A DNA stretch of 20,794 bases from CAZOVB01 sp964583095 (GTDB lineage Bacteria; Planctomycetota; Phycisphaerae; SM23-33). How positions within the stretch are numbered: position 1 is the first letter of the stretch; every line of letters begins with the position of its first letter. Below the pieces are notes generated by a model that had not been told where the DNA came from, searched no databases, and worked only from the letters and a program-made list of their open reading frames with translations. Position numbers and translations under genes: made by a program. Positions 7,886-15,340 of the stretch are shown here, piece by piece. Location: assembly GCA_964583095.1 (NCBI GenBank), contig CAZOVB010000078.1, positions 1 through 20,794 on the forward strand, in the 5' to 3' direction.

Positions 7886-8737
7886 TCAACCAACCGGGAT
7901 GATGCCGACCTTGCGAAACTGCGTTGGCGTCAGGTGAATCACGCTTCGGAAGCTTCGTGAAAACTGGGCCGGCGTGCAGCCCAGCCTGGCCGCGATCTGC
8001 TTGTTGGTCAGGTCGGCTTCCTTGAGCAGATGGCAAGCCAGGAGCATCCTGCGCCGGAGCATATACCGATAGAGGGTCTGGCCGGTCTGTTCCTTGAATA
8101 CCCGGGTCAGGTGCTCGCGGGACACATCCAGGATCTGGGCCAGTTGGGTGGCGTTCAGGTTCTCCTGGAGATTCCGCTCGATCAACTGCTGGGCTTTTCG
8201 CGTGAGTTCATTGGCATCGGAGGGCGATTGGGGTGTCTCTTTCTCAGCCGCCAGATCCGTCAGAAGATCCAGCACGAGCCGGGCCTTTTGCGCCAGCGAT
8301 ATTGTGGGCTGGGCCCCGGCGTAGCTCTCCCAGCCCAGCAGGGCCTCGATGGACGGGTGGTGCACGGGCAATTCGTAGATGTGTCCGAACCGCTGAACCA
8401 GTTCGTCGACCATCGCCGTCGCAACCGGCCCGGCGAAACAGGTATAGACGAATCGCCACGGTTCCCGGCCCCCGGGAGGATAGTAGTAGGCGGTCTGGGG
8501 ATCGCTGACGCGGCACAGGAAACCCGTGCCGGGGCCGATGGTGTGTTCGCCCCCGGTACAGCGGAACCTGCCTTCCCCGGAAAGGGTATACTTGAAGAGG
8601 CAGTGATTCTCACTGCGCCGGAATCGTCCTTCGTGGCGGTAGTCGGGCCCGTCATACTCTTCCGAGGCAACGACCAGCAACCGAGGCATGGAGCGGATTG
8701 GACGGTAATTCTGGAAGTTCACGTACCAGTTCGACAT
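7886..8737 (-). CDS. AraC-family transcriptional regulator
   Basis: This is a probable activator of the divergent GH4 gene. It has 283 residues, a typical length. The N-terminal half (about 20-110) looks like the cupin-type sugar-sensing domain, with the sequence FLCRVSDPQ near its end. The C-terminal 100 residues contain the two helix-turn-helix units of the family. The first is NATQLAQILDVSREHLTRVF and the second is TNKQIAARLGCTPAQFSRSF, followed by the LTPTQFRK ending. The start is an ATG without a clear Shine-Dalgarno sequence. The gene is divergent from the GH4 gene across a 153-base shared control region and convergent with the hybrid kinase. The inducer is inferred to be the GH4 substrate or a related sugar. 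Confidence 0.9.
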   Translation of the reverse strand: MSNWYVNFQNYRPIRSMPRLLVVASEEYDGPDYRHEGRFRRSENHCLFKYTLSGEGRFRCTGGEHTIGPGTGFLCRVSDPQTAYYYPPGGREPWRFVYTCFAGPVATAMVDELVQRFGHIYELPVHHPSIEALLGWESYAGAQPTISLAQKARLVLDLLTDLAAEKETPQSPSDANELTRKAQQLIERNLQENLNATQLAQILDVSREHLTRVFKEQTGQTLYRYMLRRRMLLACHLLKEADLTNKQIAARLGCTPAQFSRSFRSVIHLTPTQFRKVGIIPVG

Positions 8738-8890
8738 GGATCACACTTTGCAAAGCAATATCAAGAAACTGCACTTGCGACACTTGAATAGTATGCTAAG
8801 GTCTTGTTTGTACACCCAAAAGTGCAGTGCACAAAAGGTAAATCTCGCCCCTGGAAGCTCGAAGTCCCCCAAAGCAGAAGGAACACCAGC
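8738..8890. promoter_or_regulatory. Shared control region of the AraC regulator and GH4 gene
   Basis: Several related sites cluster here. CTTTGCAAAG (8746-8755) is a perfect palindrome. TGCACTT (8770-8776) is inverted as AAGTGCA (8820-8826). CACTTG occurs twice, nine bases apart (8772-8777 and 8781-8786). GTGCA-G-TGCAC (8822-8832) is a perfect dyad. A possible -10 for the GH4 gene, TATGCT (8792-8797), lies between the inverted copies and has no good -35, as expected for an activator-dependent promoter. AAGGA at 8878-8882 is the GH4 ribosome-binding site. The sites probably bind the adjacent AraC protein, which is an inference. Confidence 0.45.
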
Positions 8891-10327
8891 ATGACCCAGA
8901 CCACCGGCCAAAACCCGTCGATCGAAGATATGGGCCACGACGCCCACAGCAAGAAGGCCGACGGCCACGGTCGACTCGAAGCCGTGACCCGGCCGCTCAA
9001 TGTCGTTTTCCTCGGTGCCGGCAGCGGATTCTATGAGAAGCTGCTGATCGACATCCTCAACATTCCCGGCGCCGACAAGGGAACCTTCGGCGTGGTCGAT
9101 ATCGACACCCAGCGCCTGGACTACGCCGAACGTCTTGGCCGCAAGATCATCGAAGATGCCAACAAGACCGGTTGGTCGCTGACGGCCACCACGAACCGCC
9201 GGGACGTCCTGGCCGGTGCGGATTACATCGTCAACTGCATCGAGGTCAGCGGCGTGGAGTGCGTCCGCCTGGACAATGATATCCCGCACAAGTACGGCGT
9301 GGACCAGTGCATCGGCGATACGATCGGACCCGGCGGACTGATGAAGGCCCTGCGGACCGTTCCGGTCTTCCTGGAGGTACTCCAAGACATCCGCGAACTG
9401 TGCCCCAATGCCTGGGTGCTCAACTACACCAACCCGATGAGCATCCTGTGTCAGTCGGCCTCGCTGGCAGGGCACGACAACGTCCTCGGGCTCTGTCACA
9501 GCGTCCAGGGCACCAGCCACAAGCTCGCCCGCGATGCCGGTGTCCCCTATGAAAAAATGAAATGGCAGTGCGCGGGGATCAACCACCTTGCGTGGTTCAC
9601 CGAACTGAGCTGCGATGGAGAGGATCTCTACCCGATCCTTCGCGAAAAGGCCCTGCAGGGCGGCGACGTGTATGAATCCGATCCGGTCCGCTACGACATG
9701 ATGCTGCACTTCGGGAAGTTCGTCACCGAATCCAGCGGCCACTTCAGCGAATACCTGCCCTACTACCGCAAGCGCGGGGATCTGATGGAGAAGTATTGCC
9801 GCGAGAAGTACAAGGGCGCCTCGGGCTTTTACGCCAACAGTTGGCCCGAGTGGCGCAGAATCAGTGACAAGCGGCGAGCCGACATCCTCAAAGGTGTCGA
9901 GGTCGGCGGGGAACTGCCCTGGGCCAAGCCCTATAAGCTCGACCGCACGTGGGAATACGCCAGTTTCATCGTTGAGGCGATGGAGACCAACAGGCCCTTC
10001 GTGGCCCATGCGACGGTGGCCAACAGAGGCTTGATCGACAATCTTTCGCAGAACAACGTCTGCGAGGTCGCGGTGCTCTGCGACCGCAGCGGCGCTTATC
10101 CGGTAAAGTTCGGATCGCTCGAGCCGCAACTGGCCGCGATCTGCGAGTCCAATCTCCGCATGTTAGAACTGGCTTCGATCGCCTGCGTCGAGAAGTCCCG
10201 CGAGGCGGCGATTCACGCGTTGATGCTCGACCCGCTGACGGCTGCGGTGTGCAGCCCGGCCGAGATCCGACAGATGGCTGAGGAGCTCTTCGAAGCCGAG
10301 GCCAAGTACATCCCCGAGTTGAAGTAA
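8891..10327 (+). CDS. Glycoside hydrolase family 4 enzyme (alpha-galactosidase/alpha-glucosidase type)
   Basis: This is an NAD- and Mn-dependent glycosidase of 478 residues, the usual GH4 length, without a signal peptide and so cytoplasmic. The ATG at 8891 follows AAGGA by eight bases. The frame is open back to a TTG at 8804 that has no ribosome-binding site. About 35 residues precede the Rossmann motif VVFLGAGSGFY. The family signatures follow: LNYTNPM, GLCHSVQG with the metal-binding Cys, and GINHLAWF with the metal-binding His. GH4 enzymes cleave by an oxidation-elimination-reduction cycle that starts at C3 of the sugar. The sequence looks closer to the non-phosphorylated-substrate branch (alpha-galactosidase, alpha-glucosidase or alpha-glucuronidase) than to the 6-phospho-glucosidases. 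The substrate is not fixed. Regulation by the divergent AraC gene is likely. Confidence 0.9.
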   Translation: MTQTTGQNPSIEDMGHDAHSKKADGHGRLEAVTRPLNVVFLGAGSGFYEKLLIDILNIPGADKGTFGVVDIDTQRLDYAERLGRKIIEDANKTGWSLTATTNRRDVLAGADYIVNCIEVSGVECVRLDNDIPHKYGVDQCIGDTIGPGGLMKALRTVPVFLEVLQDIRELCPNAWVLNYTNPMSILCQSASLAGHDNVLGLCHSVQGTSHKLARDAGVPYEKMKWQCAGINHLAWFTELSCDGEDLYPILREKALQGGDVYESDPVRYDMMLHFGKFVTESSGHFSEYLPYYRKRGDLMEKYCREKYKGASGFYANSWPEWRRISDKRRADILKGVEVGGELPWAKPYKLDRTWEYASFIVEAMETNRPFVAHATVANRGLIDNLSQNNVCEVAVLCDRSGAYPVKFGSLEPQLAAICESNLRMLELASIACVEKSREAAIHALMLDPLTAAVCSPAEIRQMAEELFEAEAKYIPELK

Positions 10328-10375
10328 ACCAAGCCGTGTCGGCCCTGCCTGGGTCCGACTTTGCAAGAACGACCT

Positions 10376-10411
10376 CGCAGTCGATGCTCGTCGCGTCGGC
10401 TGCGGGATTTT
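10376..10411 (+). terminator. Candidate intrinsic terminator after the GH4 gene
   Basis: CGCAGTCGA (10376-10384) pairs with TCGGCTGCG (10396-10404) as a 9-bp stem with one G-U wobble and an 11-base loop. GGATTTTCGTT follows, giving a short U tract. It lies 49 bases after the GH4 stop and before the convergent zinc-knuckle gene. The stem is good but the U tract is short and interrupted. Confidence 0.4.
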
Positions 10412-10435
10412 CGTTACGCAGTTTGGGCGCCCGTG

Positions 10436-10912
10436 TTACTCGTCCACCATGGCATCGGAAACCTTCAGTTCGTGCTTACTGACGTTCTCGGGTTTGACGC
10501 CGTCCAGAGATGCGGTGAAGCGGAAGCAGTCGCTTTGGCCCGGTGTGAGGGACAGGGAAAGCGTATTGGTGACCTCGCCCACGAAGACCTCGCCTTTGAA
10601 CATCTCCAGTTCCAGGTCGATGCTCTGCCAGGCGTGGGAGCCCTGGTTGGGCAATTTGCCCGAGACGGCTGCTTCGGGGTAGGTTGAATCGCCAATGAAT
10701 TCGACGCTATAACTCTCGATCGTCAGCTCCTGGCCGAACTTGGCGTCCATATCGGCCCCGATTCCCGGGATGAACCAGAAGAACATGTAGACGCTCATCG
10801 CCTTCCCGGCCGGCATCATGATCGTCATGGCGATCCACACCGGCCTGGGCAACTGGTACTTTACCTTGATGTCGGTGATTTTCTTCCCGCAATTCGGGCA
10901 GGTGGTATTCAC
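10436..10912 (-). CDS. Small zinc-knuckle membrane protein with extracytoplasmic FxLYD-like domain
   Basis: This is a protein of unknown function with 158 residues from the GTG at 10912. It opens with a CPNC zinc knuckle (CPNCGKKI), then a single hydrophobic helix at about residues 25-50. The remaining roughly 105 residues are beta-rich, and the pattern of alternating hydrophobics followed by LSLTPGQSDCFRF resembles the FxLYD-type domain seen on bacterial membrane proteins. The predicted topology has the knuckle inside and the beta domain outside. The GTG start has no Shine-Dalgarno sequence. A better start (ATG at 10942, with AGGGAAAG upstream) is in frame but separated by a TAG after seven codons. 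Either translation reinitiates at GTG, or the gene is disrupted, or there is a sequence error. The overall reading frame is probably real. Confidence 0.6.
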   Translation of the reverse strand: MNTTCPNCGKKITDIKVKYQLPRPVWIAMTIMMPAGKAMSVYMFFWFIPGIGADMDAKFGQELTIESYSVEFIGDSTYPEAAVSGKLPNQGSHAWQSIDLELEMFKGEVFVGEVTNTLSLSLTPGQSDCFRFTASLDGVKPENVSKHELKVSDAMVDE

Positions 10913-10918
10913 GCTGGG

Positions 10919-10942
10919 CTATGACCAGAATCCAAAGAACAT
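10919..10942 (-). other. Seven-codon in-frame upstream ORF ending in TAG
   Basis: The minus strand encodes MFFGFWS followed by TAG, behind a purine-rich AGGGAAAG ribosome-binding site. The stop lies six bases before the GTG start of the zinc-knuckle gene and in the same frame. It may be a short leader whose termination feeds reinitiation, or it may be the true 5' end of that gene carrying a nonsense codon. Confidence 0.3.
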
Positions 10943-11067
10943 GTCTTTCCCTTTCTTTTCGAGAGTCGGCTGTGGATGGGAGATATTTCCCTCTTCCCAG
11001 CGAATTCTGCCGGCAAGACCCGTTCCGCGCAAATGAATTTCGGATCACTGTGTGCGTTGCGGGTGCA

Positions 11068-11097
11068 AGTAGTATTTATCGAGTAGTATTTATCGAG
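11068..11097. repeat. Tandem 14-bp AT-rich repeat in the divergent intergenic region
   Basis: TAGTATTTATCGAG occurs at 11070-11083 and again, identical and adjacent, at 11084-11097; period-14 identity extends two bases upstream. It is an AT-rich island within the 304-base gap between the zinc-knuckle gene (minus) and the first lipoprotein (plus). A paired regulator site or promoter-region duplication fits. No confident -35/-10 pair was found on either strand, and no gene is evident in the gap apart from the short upstream ORF. Confidence 0.45.
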
Positions 11098-11216
11098 GGG
11101 GAATCTTCGCATGGCGGGTTGGCTGGAGCGAAAGTTTTTCCCGAGCGACTAACCTCAGGGGTGGCCGGCTGTCTTGGGGGGAGAAGTGGCCTCTTTCGTT
11201 CTACCCAGGAGTCCGC

Positions 11217-13154
11217 GTGAGCGTCAAGTCCGGCCCAATTGGTGTGGTGCTGTTGCTGGGACTGATTACGGGGTGTACGCCGAGTGTCCGGGATCTGCGG
11301 CAGATGCGCCGCGACACACATTCACCTTCCCGGGCCCAGGGAGCCCAGGAAACGATTCTCAAGAGACTCGGGGCGGTCCAGAGCCGGATTTCGGTCCCGC
11401 AGGTGCGTCTGGAGCCGGTCTGGAGAATCGAGGCCATGCGGACACTCAGCGCGTTGGACAGTCGGTACGAGATGGCCACGTCCCGGCCCGATCTTCATCG
11501 GGCCCTGGAAGACTTTCTCCGCAGCGAATACGCTGAGCCGCGGCCGACAAGCCACCGAGCCGATGTCCAGGCCTGGAGCGTTCACGCACTGTCTCGAATG
11601 GATTCCCCGCCTCCGGCTGGCTTCTTCCTGTCCGTCCTGGCCGAGAACCATCCGCCCCGGGATCCGCAGTATCGCATCTGCCTCGGGGCCCTGGACGCCT
11701 TGAGCGAGCATGTCGAACTGCTCAGGCAGGATCCAGTCGCCCGACGGCTCGTGCTGCACAAGGTCTCGTCTGTTCTGGCGGATTTCCAGGCGGGAAAGAT
11801 CTCTCAAGACCGGAAGGATTCGCTGGAAAAGGCGGCCATCTTCTTCGTTCGCAAGCTGGCTGATTACCCGGCCGTCGTGGACCTGCTTTCAGACCCTACC
11901 CCGCCGGCGTGGTCGAACGAGTCAGCCCGACTGGTGGTGCTGGAATGGAACTTCCAGCGCCTCTCGGCCGCGGAGGGACCGGAGTTGCAGGGGGCTGTGT
12001 TCAAGCGGAATGTCGAGCTGCTCCTCTCGCCGGCAGGGGGTGAGCCCGGTCCGGTCCGGCGGCGAAGTCGGCTGATTCTTTCTCGCTTTGCCGTGCTGCC
12101 ACTGTTCGAGCAGCTTGCCCAGCGCGTATCCAGCCCTGAGAAATCTCTCGAACAGGAGGATGTAACCCAACTGGCCAATCTGCTCACGCGGGCTGATGCA
12201 CGGGCAGCGGATCTGTCTCTTGCCCAGCGGGGTCGGTATCGCTCCGTTCGCGACGGGGCGATCGTTTCGGTTCTCGAGCGCCTGGATCAACTGGAGCTCT
12301 CCACGCGGGAGATTCTTTACGCTCGCCTGCTCCAGGCCGATCCGGCCCTTCTGGCCGAAGGACTGCACAAGGGCCATCGCAGTGCCTTGACCGGGGAGAA
12401 GGGCCGGGCGATGCAACACGTGCGATACCTGCTTCGGCTTGCTCGGCCCGATGCAGAGCCGCTGCTCCAGGGCCGACAAGAGAGGATAACGCAAATGGCC
12501 GCGGAGATGATCCGCCATCGGGCCCTGGAGGTAAGGCAACAGGTCGCGGCGGGAATCGCAGATCGGGCTCCGCAGGTGCTGGCTGAGACCTCCACCCGCG
12601 CGCTGGAGGCGATTGAATCCGACAGCCACGCTTCTGCGCGATTCCTGGTCGAGACCTACCTTGCCTGCATCAAGCAGCTCCAGGCTCAGCCCGGGGGTCT
12701 CGGGGCCCCGGCCGTGACAAACCGCCTGGGGGCCAGGCCTCTGGAAGCCCTTGGCTGGGCTCTTCGGCGCGACGAGCGGGATCTGCAATCCCTCGTCTCG
12801 GGAATGCTTCTGCCGTTGGATCGCTCCCTGCTGGTGGAGCTGGTCGCAGGTGAAATCCTGCGGAGGCGACAAGCGCGAAGAGAGGTTGATACGTTTCGTG
12901 TCTCGGCCCTGGGCGATGCGATGGAGTCCGGGCTGGGCGGCCTGGATCAGGCGTCGGCCAAGGTGGGGACTTCGGCTCTGCTGGCTGCGGTTGGGCAGAA
13001 GGATGCGCCTGTGAGCCTGCTGGCAGGGCGATACATGATCGAGATGGGACTCATCGATCAACTCGAGCCCTATTTGTCCGATCAGCGGGCCCTTTCGGAG
13101 ATGGTCGCCCTGGCGCGGCGCAGAGCAAAGTCCGGCCGAGGGCCCAAGCCATGA
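11217..13154 (+). CDS. Predicted lipoprotein with helical repeat-like body, function unknown
   Basis: This protein of 645 residues is not recognised beyond its architecture. The GTG at 11217 has AGGAG five bases upstream. The signal peptide ends in a good lipobox (LITGC), with Cys20 as the lipidated residue. The rest is alpha-helix-rich and full of Leu, Ala and Arg, with no transmembrane helix and no catalytic motif. Recurrent stretches such as MAAEMIRHRALEVRQQVAAG and VSLLAGRYMIEMGLIDQLEP suggest HEAT-like helical hairpins, a scaffold for protein contacts. The stop codon overlaps the next start by four bases (ATGA), so the two lipoproteins are translationally coupled and probably act together at the envelope. 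The 14-bp tandem repeat upstream may take part in control. Confidence 0.7.
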   Translation: MSVKSGPIGVVLLLGLITGCTPSVRDLRQMRRDTHSPSRAQGAQETILKRLGAVQSRISVPQVRLEPVWRIEAMRTLSALDSRYEMATSRPDLHRALEDFLRSEYAEPRPTSHRADVQAWSVHALSRMDSPPPAGFFLSVLAENHPPRDPQYRICLGALDALSEHVELLRQDPVARRLVLHKVSSVLADFQAGKISQDRKDSLEKAAIFFVRKLADYPAVVDLLSDPTPPAWSNESARLVVLEWNFQRLSAAEGPELQGAVFKRNVELLLSPAGGEPGPVRRRSRLILSRFAVLPLFEQLAQRVSSPEKSLEQEDVTQLANLLTRADARAADLSLAQRGRYRSVRDGAIVSVLERLDQLELSTREILYARLLQADPALLAEGLHKGHRSALTGEKGRAMQHVRYLLRLARPDAEPLLQGRQERITQMAAEMIRHRALEVRQQVAAGIADRAPQVLAETSTRALEAIESDSHASARFLVETYLACIKQLQAQPGGLGAPAVTNRLGARPLEALGWALRRDERDLQSLVSGMLLPLDRSLLVELVAGEILRRRQARREVDTFRVSALGDAMESGLGGLDQASAKVGTSALLAAVGQKDAPVSLLAGRYMIEMGLIDQLEPYLSDQRALSEMVALARRRAKSGRGPKP

Positions 13155-15313
13155 AGACTCTCCTGCCCCTGGCTGCGGCGATTCTCCTAGCCACCGTTGG
13201 CTGTGCTCAGCAGGAACCGCTACCCATCATGCCGCTTCGCGACGCCCATGCCGATCCGATTGCGGGCGAGGATCTCCGAGCGCCCCGCCAGACGCTGCTG
13301 ACCCGCCAGGATGTGCCGGGCGAGGTGATGCGCCTCCTGCCGCCGGTAGCCTACCAGCATGCCCAGTGGCGCCCGACCCACCGCAGCGCGTTGCCGGTTT
13401 CCGAGACGGCGGACATGGAAGTGGTCACGGCCCGTCCCGATCTGCTGCCCTCCCCGTATCGGGCGGGTGATCACGAGGTATTCAGCCGGGTTCTCTTCAT
13501 CACCCGGGATGGGCGACTGTTCTACACGGCCCAGCCTGGTGAGGGAGATTCTCTGGACTCGACCAAGAGCATTTCGCTGGACTATCTGACACTTTCGAGC
13601 CCGCATGGCCGACTGGCCGCCGATGGGAAGCTGCATACGCGTCCTCTGGCTCCAATGGATGTCGCACGAAGCGGGTACGTCTGCCTGATCGGCCCGAAGG
13701 GCTCGAAAGTGTCCCGTCGCGTCGTTCTTGCTCCGGTGTTCGACGGGCTTTCCGGAATCAACGCCCGGGGCACCGACGGCATGGAAGGCCGGGGAGGGCG
13801 CGGCGGCGATTCCGGACGAGACGGCCGGGACGGAGACGCGGGGCGCCGGCCGGGCGTGCGATCCTGGCCGGTCCAGGGGGGCAACGGCCAGGACGGACGT
13901 GACGGGGGGAACGGACAGAGAGGCCAGGACGGCTATCCCGGCTGGGATGGGCAGGACGCTCCGACCTTCCGGGTGATTGTCGAGCAGCTCGAGTCGCCGT
14001 TTTACGATCGCCCCTTGATGAAACTGGGCTTTCAGGTGGCCGGGAAGGACGAGCCCAAGCACGTGGTACTCGACTGGGGGAGGCGACTGCGAATCGATGC
14101 TCGCGGCGGCCACGGGGGCAAGGGAGGCCGAGGGGGAGACGGTGGTAACGGCGGCGATGGCGGTGACGGGGGCAGCGGGGGCAAAGGCTCCCACGGCGAA
14201 CCGGGCCGCGACGGCCGACCGGGCCGCAGGGGCATGGACGGATCGGATGCTACGCAACATTCCGATGCTGCCCCGGGAGGCCCCGGGGGGCCGGGTTGGG
14301 ACGGCACCGACGGCAAGGACGGTGGCAACGGCGGCAGCGGGGGGGACGGAGGAGACGGCGGCGATGCAGGCCCAGGCGGCGACGGGGGTCCGGGAGGCGA
14401 TGGCGGACGAGGCGGGGATGTGACCGTCACGATCCGGGGAAGCAAAGAGTTCGCCGCGATGGTCAAGTCCGCCCTGGCCATTGATGTTCGGGGGGCAGAC
14501 GGGGGAGGCCCCGGAGCGCCGGGTCTGGCCGGCTCTGCAGGCCGGGGAGGTCTTCCGGGCAGAGGGGGTCCCGGCGGGGAAGGCGGAAGGGCTGGCCGGG
14601 GCGGTGCCGGAGGTGCCGGCGGCAGCGGTGGCCGGGGCATTACATGGACCCAGCGCGTGCCCGACCCGAATCGTCCCGAAGGCTTCCGGGAGGAAACGCA
14701 CAGTCGGCCCGGGGCACCGGATGGTCCAACGGGAAAGCCCGGACGCGATGGCGACGCGGGACGCCCGGGCCGGCGGGGAGATTCCGGCTCGGCCGGCAAG
14801 GACGGACAGGAGGCCTCGGATGGTCGGTGGGGCCCCCGGGGCTCTTCGGGCCGGCGGGGCGGTGTGCGCTACGTCGAAGAGATCCGTCCCTACCGCGAGC
14901 TGCGGTGCGACGTTCGGATGGTGCGCGTGGCCGACGGGATGGTGGCCGCTGCGGCAAGTGCCGCCGGGGACTACGATCAGACCGGGCAGATCGCAACGAC
15001 ACTGGCCGATCGACTGCTCAAGCTGGGCCCGAAGGAGAGAATCAACATCGCGGTAATCCGCCTGACCAACCGTGGCCGTTCGGAAGCCGGCGACAAAGCG
15101 GCCTCGGAAGTTTCGGATAAGCTGGCAGCAGCCCTGCACGAGTCGCAGCGATGGAAACTCGTGGAGCGCATCGACCTTCAGGCCATCCTGGAAGAAAAGG
15201 AATTGATCCGCGCCGATTCCGATGCCAAGGCCATCCTCGCCGATCCCCGCCTGCAGAAGCGACTGGCCCGGGCGGACTATCTGATTCTCGGAGGGGTTTC
15301 CTCCGGGCGATAA
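13151..15313 (+). CDS. Lipoprotein with collagen-like Gly-X-Y tracts and C-terminal CsgG/LpoB-like domain
   Basis: This is an envelope protein of 720 residues. The signal peptide ends at Cys18 (ATVGC, an imperfect lipobox). Residues 20-200 are a non-repetitive, beta-rich head. Four glycine-rich tracts follow, at about 207-269, 316-423, 445-496 and 519-571, and much of them is strict Gly-X-Y with few prolines. They are separated by short beta segments. The first three tracts open with a similar I-[ND]-[AV]-R-G motif (INARG, IDARG, IDVRG). The C-terminal 145 residues resemble the CsgG/LpoB/FlgO fold: NIAVIRLTN at 632, then a helix, WKLVERIDLQAILEEKELI, and ADYLILGGVSS at the very end. The strand pair CDVRMVRVADGMVAA (586-600), which in CsgG comes after the last of these, here comes before the first. 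It is coupled to the upstream lipoprotein by a 4-bp overlap. A structural, adhesive or assembly role is inferred. Confidence 0.75.
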   Translation: MKTLLPLAAAILLATVGCAQQEPLPIMPLRDAHADPIAGEDLRAPRQTLLTRQDVPGEVMRLLPPVAYQHAQWRPTHRSALPVSETADMEVVTARPDLLPSPYRAGDHEVFSRVLFITRDGRLFYTAQPGEGDSLDSTKSISLDYLTLSSPHGRLAADGKLHTRPLAPMDVARSGYVCLIGPKGSKVSRRVVLAPVFDGLSGINARGTDGMEGRGGRGGDSGRDGRDGDAGRRPGVRSWPVQGGNGQDGRDGGNGQRGQDGYPGWDGQDAPTFRVIVEQLESPFYDRPLMKLGFQVAGKDEPKHVVLDWGRRLRIDARGGHGGKGGRGGDGGNGGDGGDGGSGGKGSHGEPGRDGRPGRRGMDGSDATQHSDAAPGGPGGPGWDGTDGKDGGNGGSGGDGGDGGDAGPGGDGGPGGDGGRGGDVTVTIRGSKEFAAMVKSALAIDVRGADGGGPGAPGLAGSAGRGGLPGRGGPGGEGGRAGRGGAGGAGGSGGRGITWTQRVPDPNRPEGFREETHSRPGAPDGPTGKPGRDGDAGRPGRRGDSGSAGKDGQEASDGRWGPRGSSGRRGGVRYVEEIRPYRELRCDVRMVRVADGMVAAAASAAGDYDQTGQIATTLADRLLKLGPKERINIAVIRLTNRGRSEAGDKAASEVSDKLAAALHESQRWKLVERIDLQAILEEKELIRADSDAKAILADPRLQKRLARADYLILGGVSSGR
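13769..14863 (+). repeat. Low-complexity glycine-codon region encoding the collagen-like tracts
   Basis: The DNA is dominated by GGN codons at every third codon, densest at 14105-14419, where the protein reads as GGX triplets with X being D, N, S, K, R or H. It is interrupted by non-repetitive inserts at 13958-14095, 14420-14482 and 14639-14704. The antisense strand shows a long proline-rich open frame that merely mirrors it. Such DNA is prone to length change by slippage. Confidence 0.8.
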
Positions 15314-15326
15314 TTCCGGGGGCTCC

Positions 15327-15338
15327 CTGCCGCGGCAG
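15327..15338. terminator. Palindrome between convergent stop codons
   Basis: CTGCCGCGGCAG is a perfect 12-bp palindrome. It occupies most of the 27-base gap between the stop of the collagen-like lipoprotein and the stop of cysNC. It lacks a U-run on either strand. It could form a short hairpin in both transcripts. Confidence 0.3.
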
Positions 15339-15340
15339 AC

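Noticed and set aside
8775..8797. TTGCGA and TATGCT as a sigma70 promoter for the GH4 gene
   Set aside because: The spacer is only 11 bases, too short for a standard promoter.
8741..10129. Minus-strand open frame of 462 codons opposite the GH4 gene
   Set aside because: The plus strand carries all GH4 signatures; the antisense product resembles nothing.
14105..14419. Glycine-codon repeats as a possible CRISPR or satellite array
   Set aside because: The repetition follows codons with variable bases, has no fixed repeat and spacer lengths, and is translated within an open frame.
13220..15139. Long minus-strand frames, including a Pro-Ser-rich product, opposite the Gly-rich lipoprotein
   Set aside because: GGN codons read backwards as proline and alanine codons, so the proline-rich product is an artefact of the Gly tracts.
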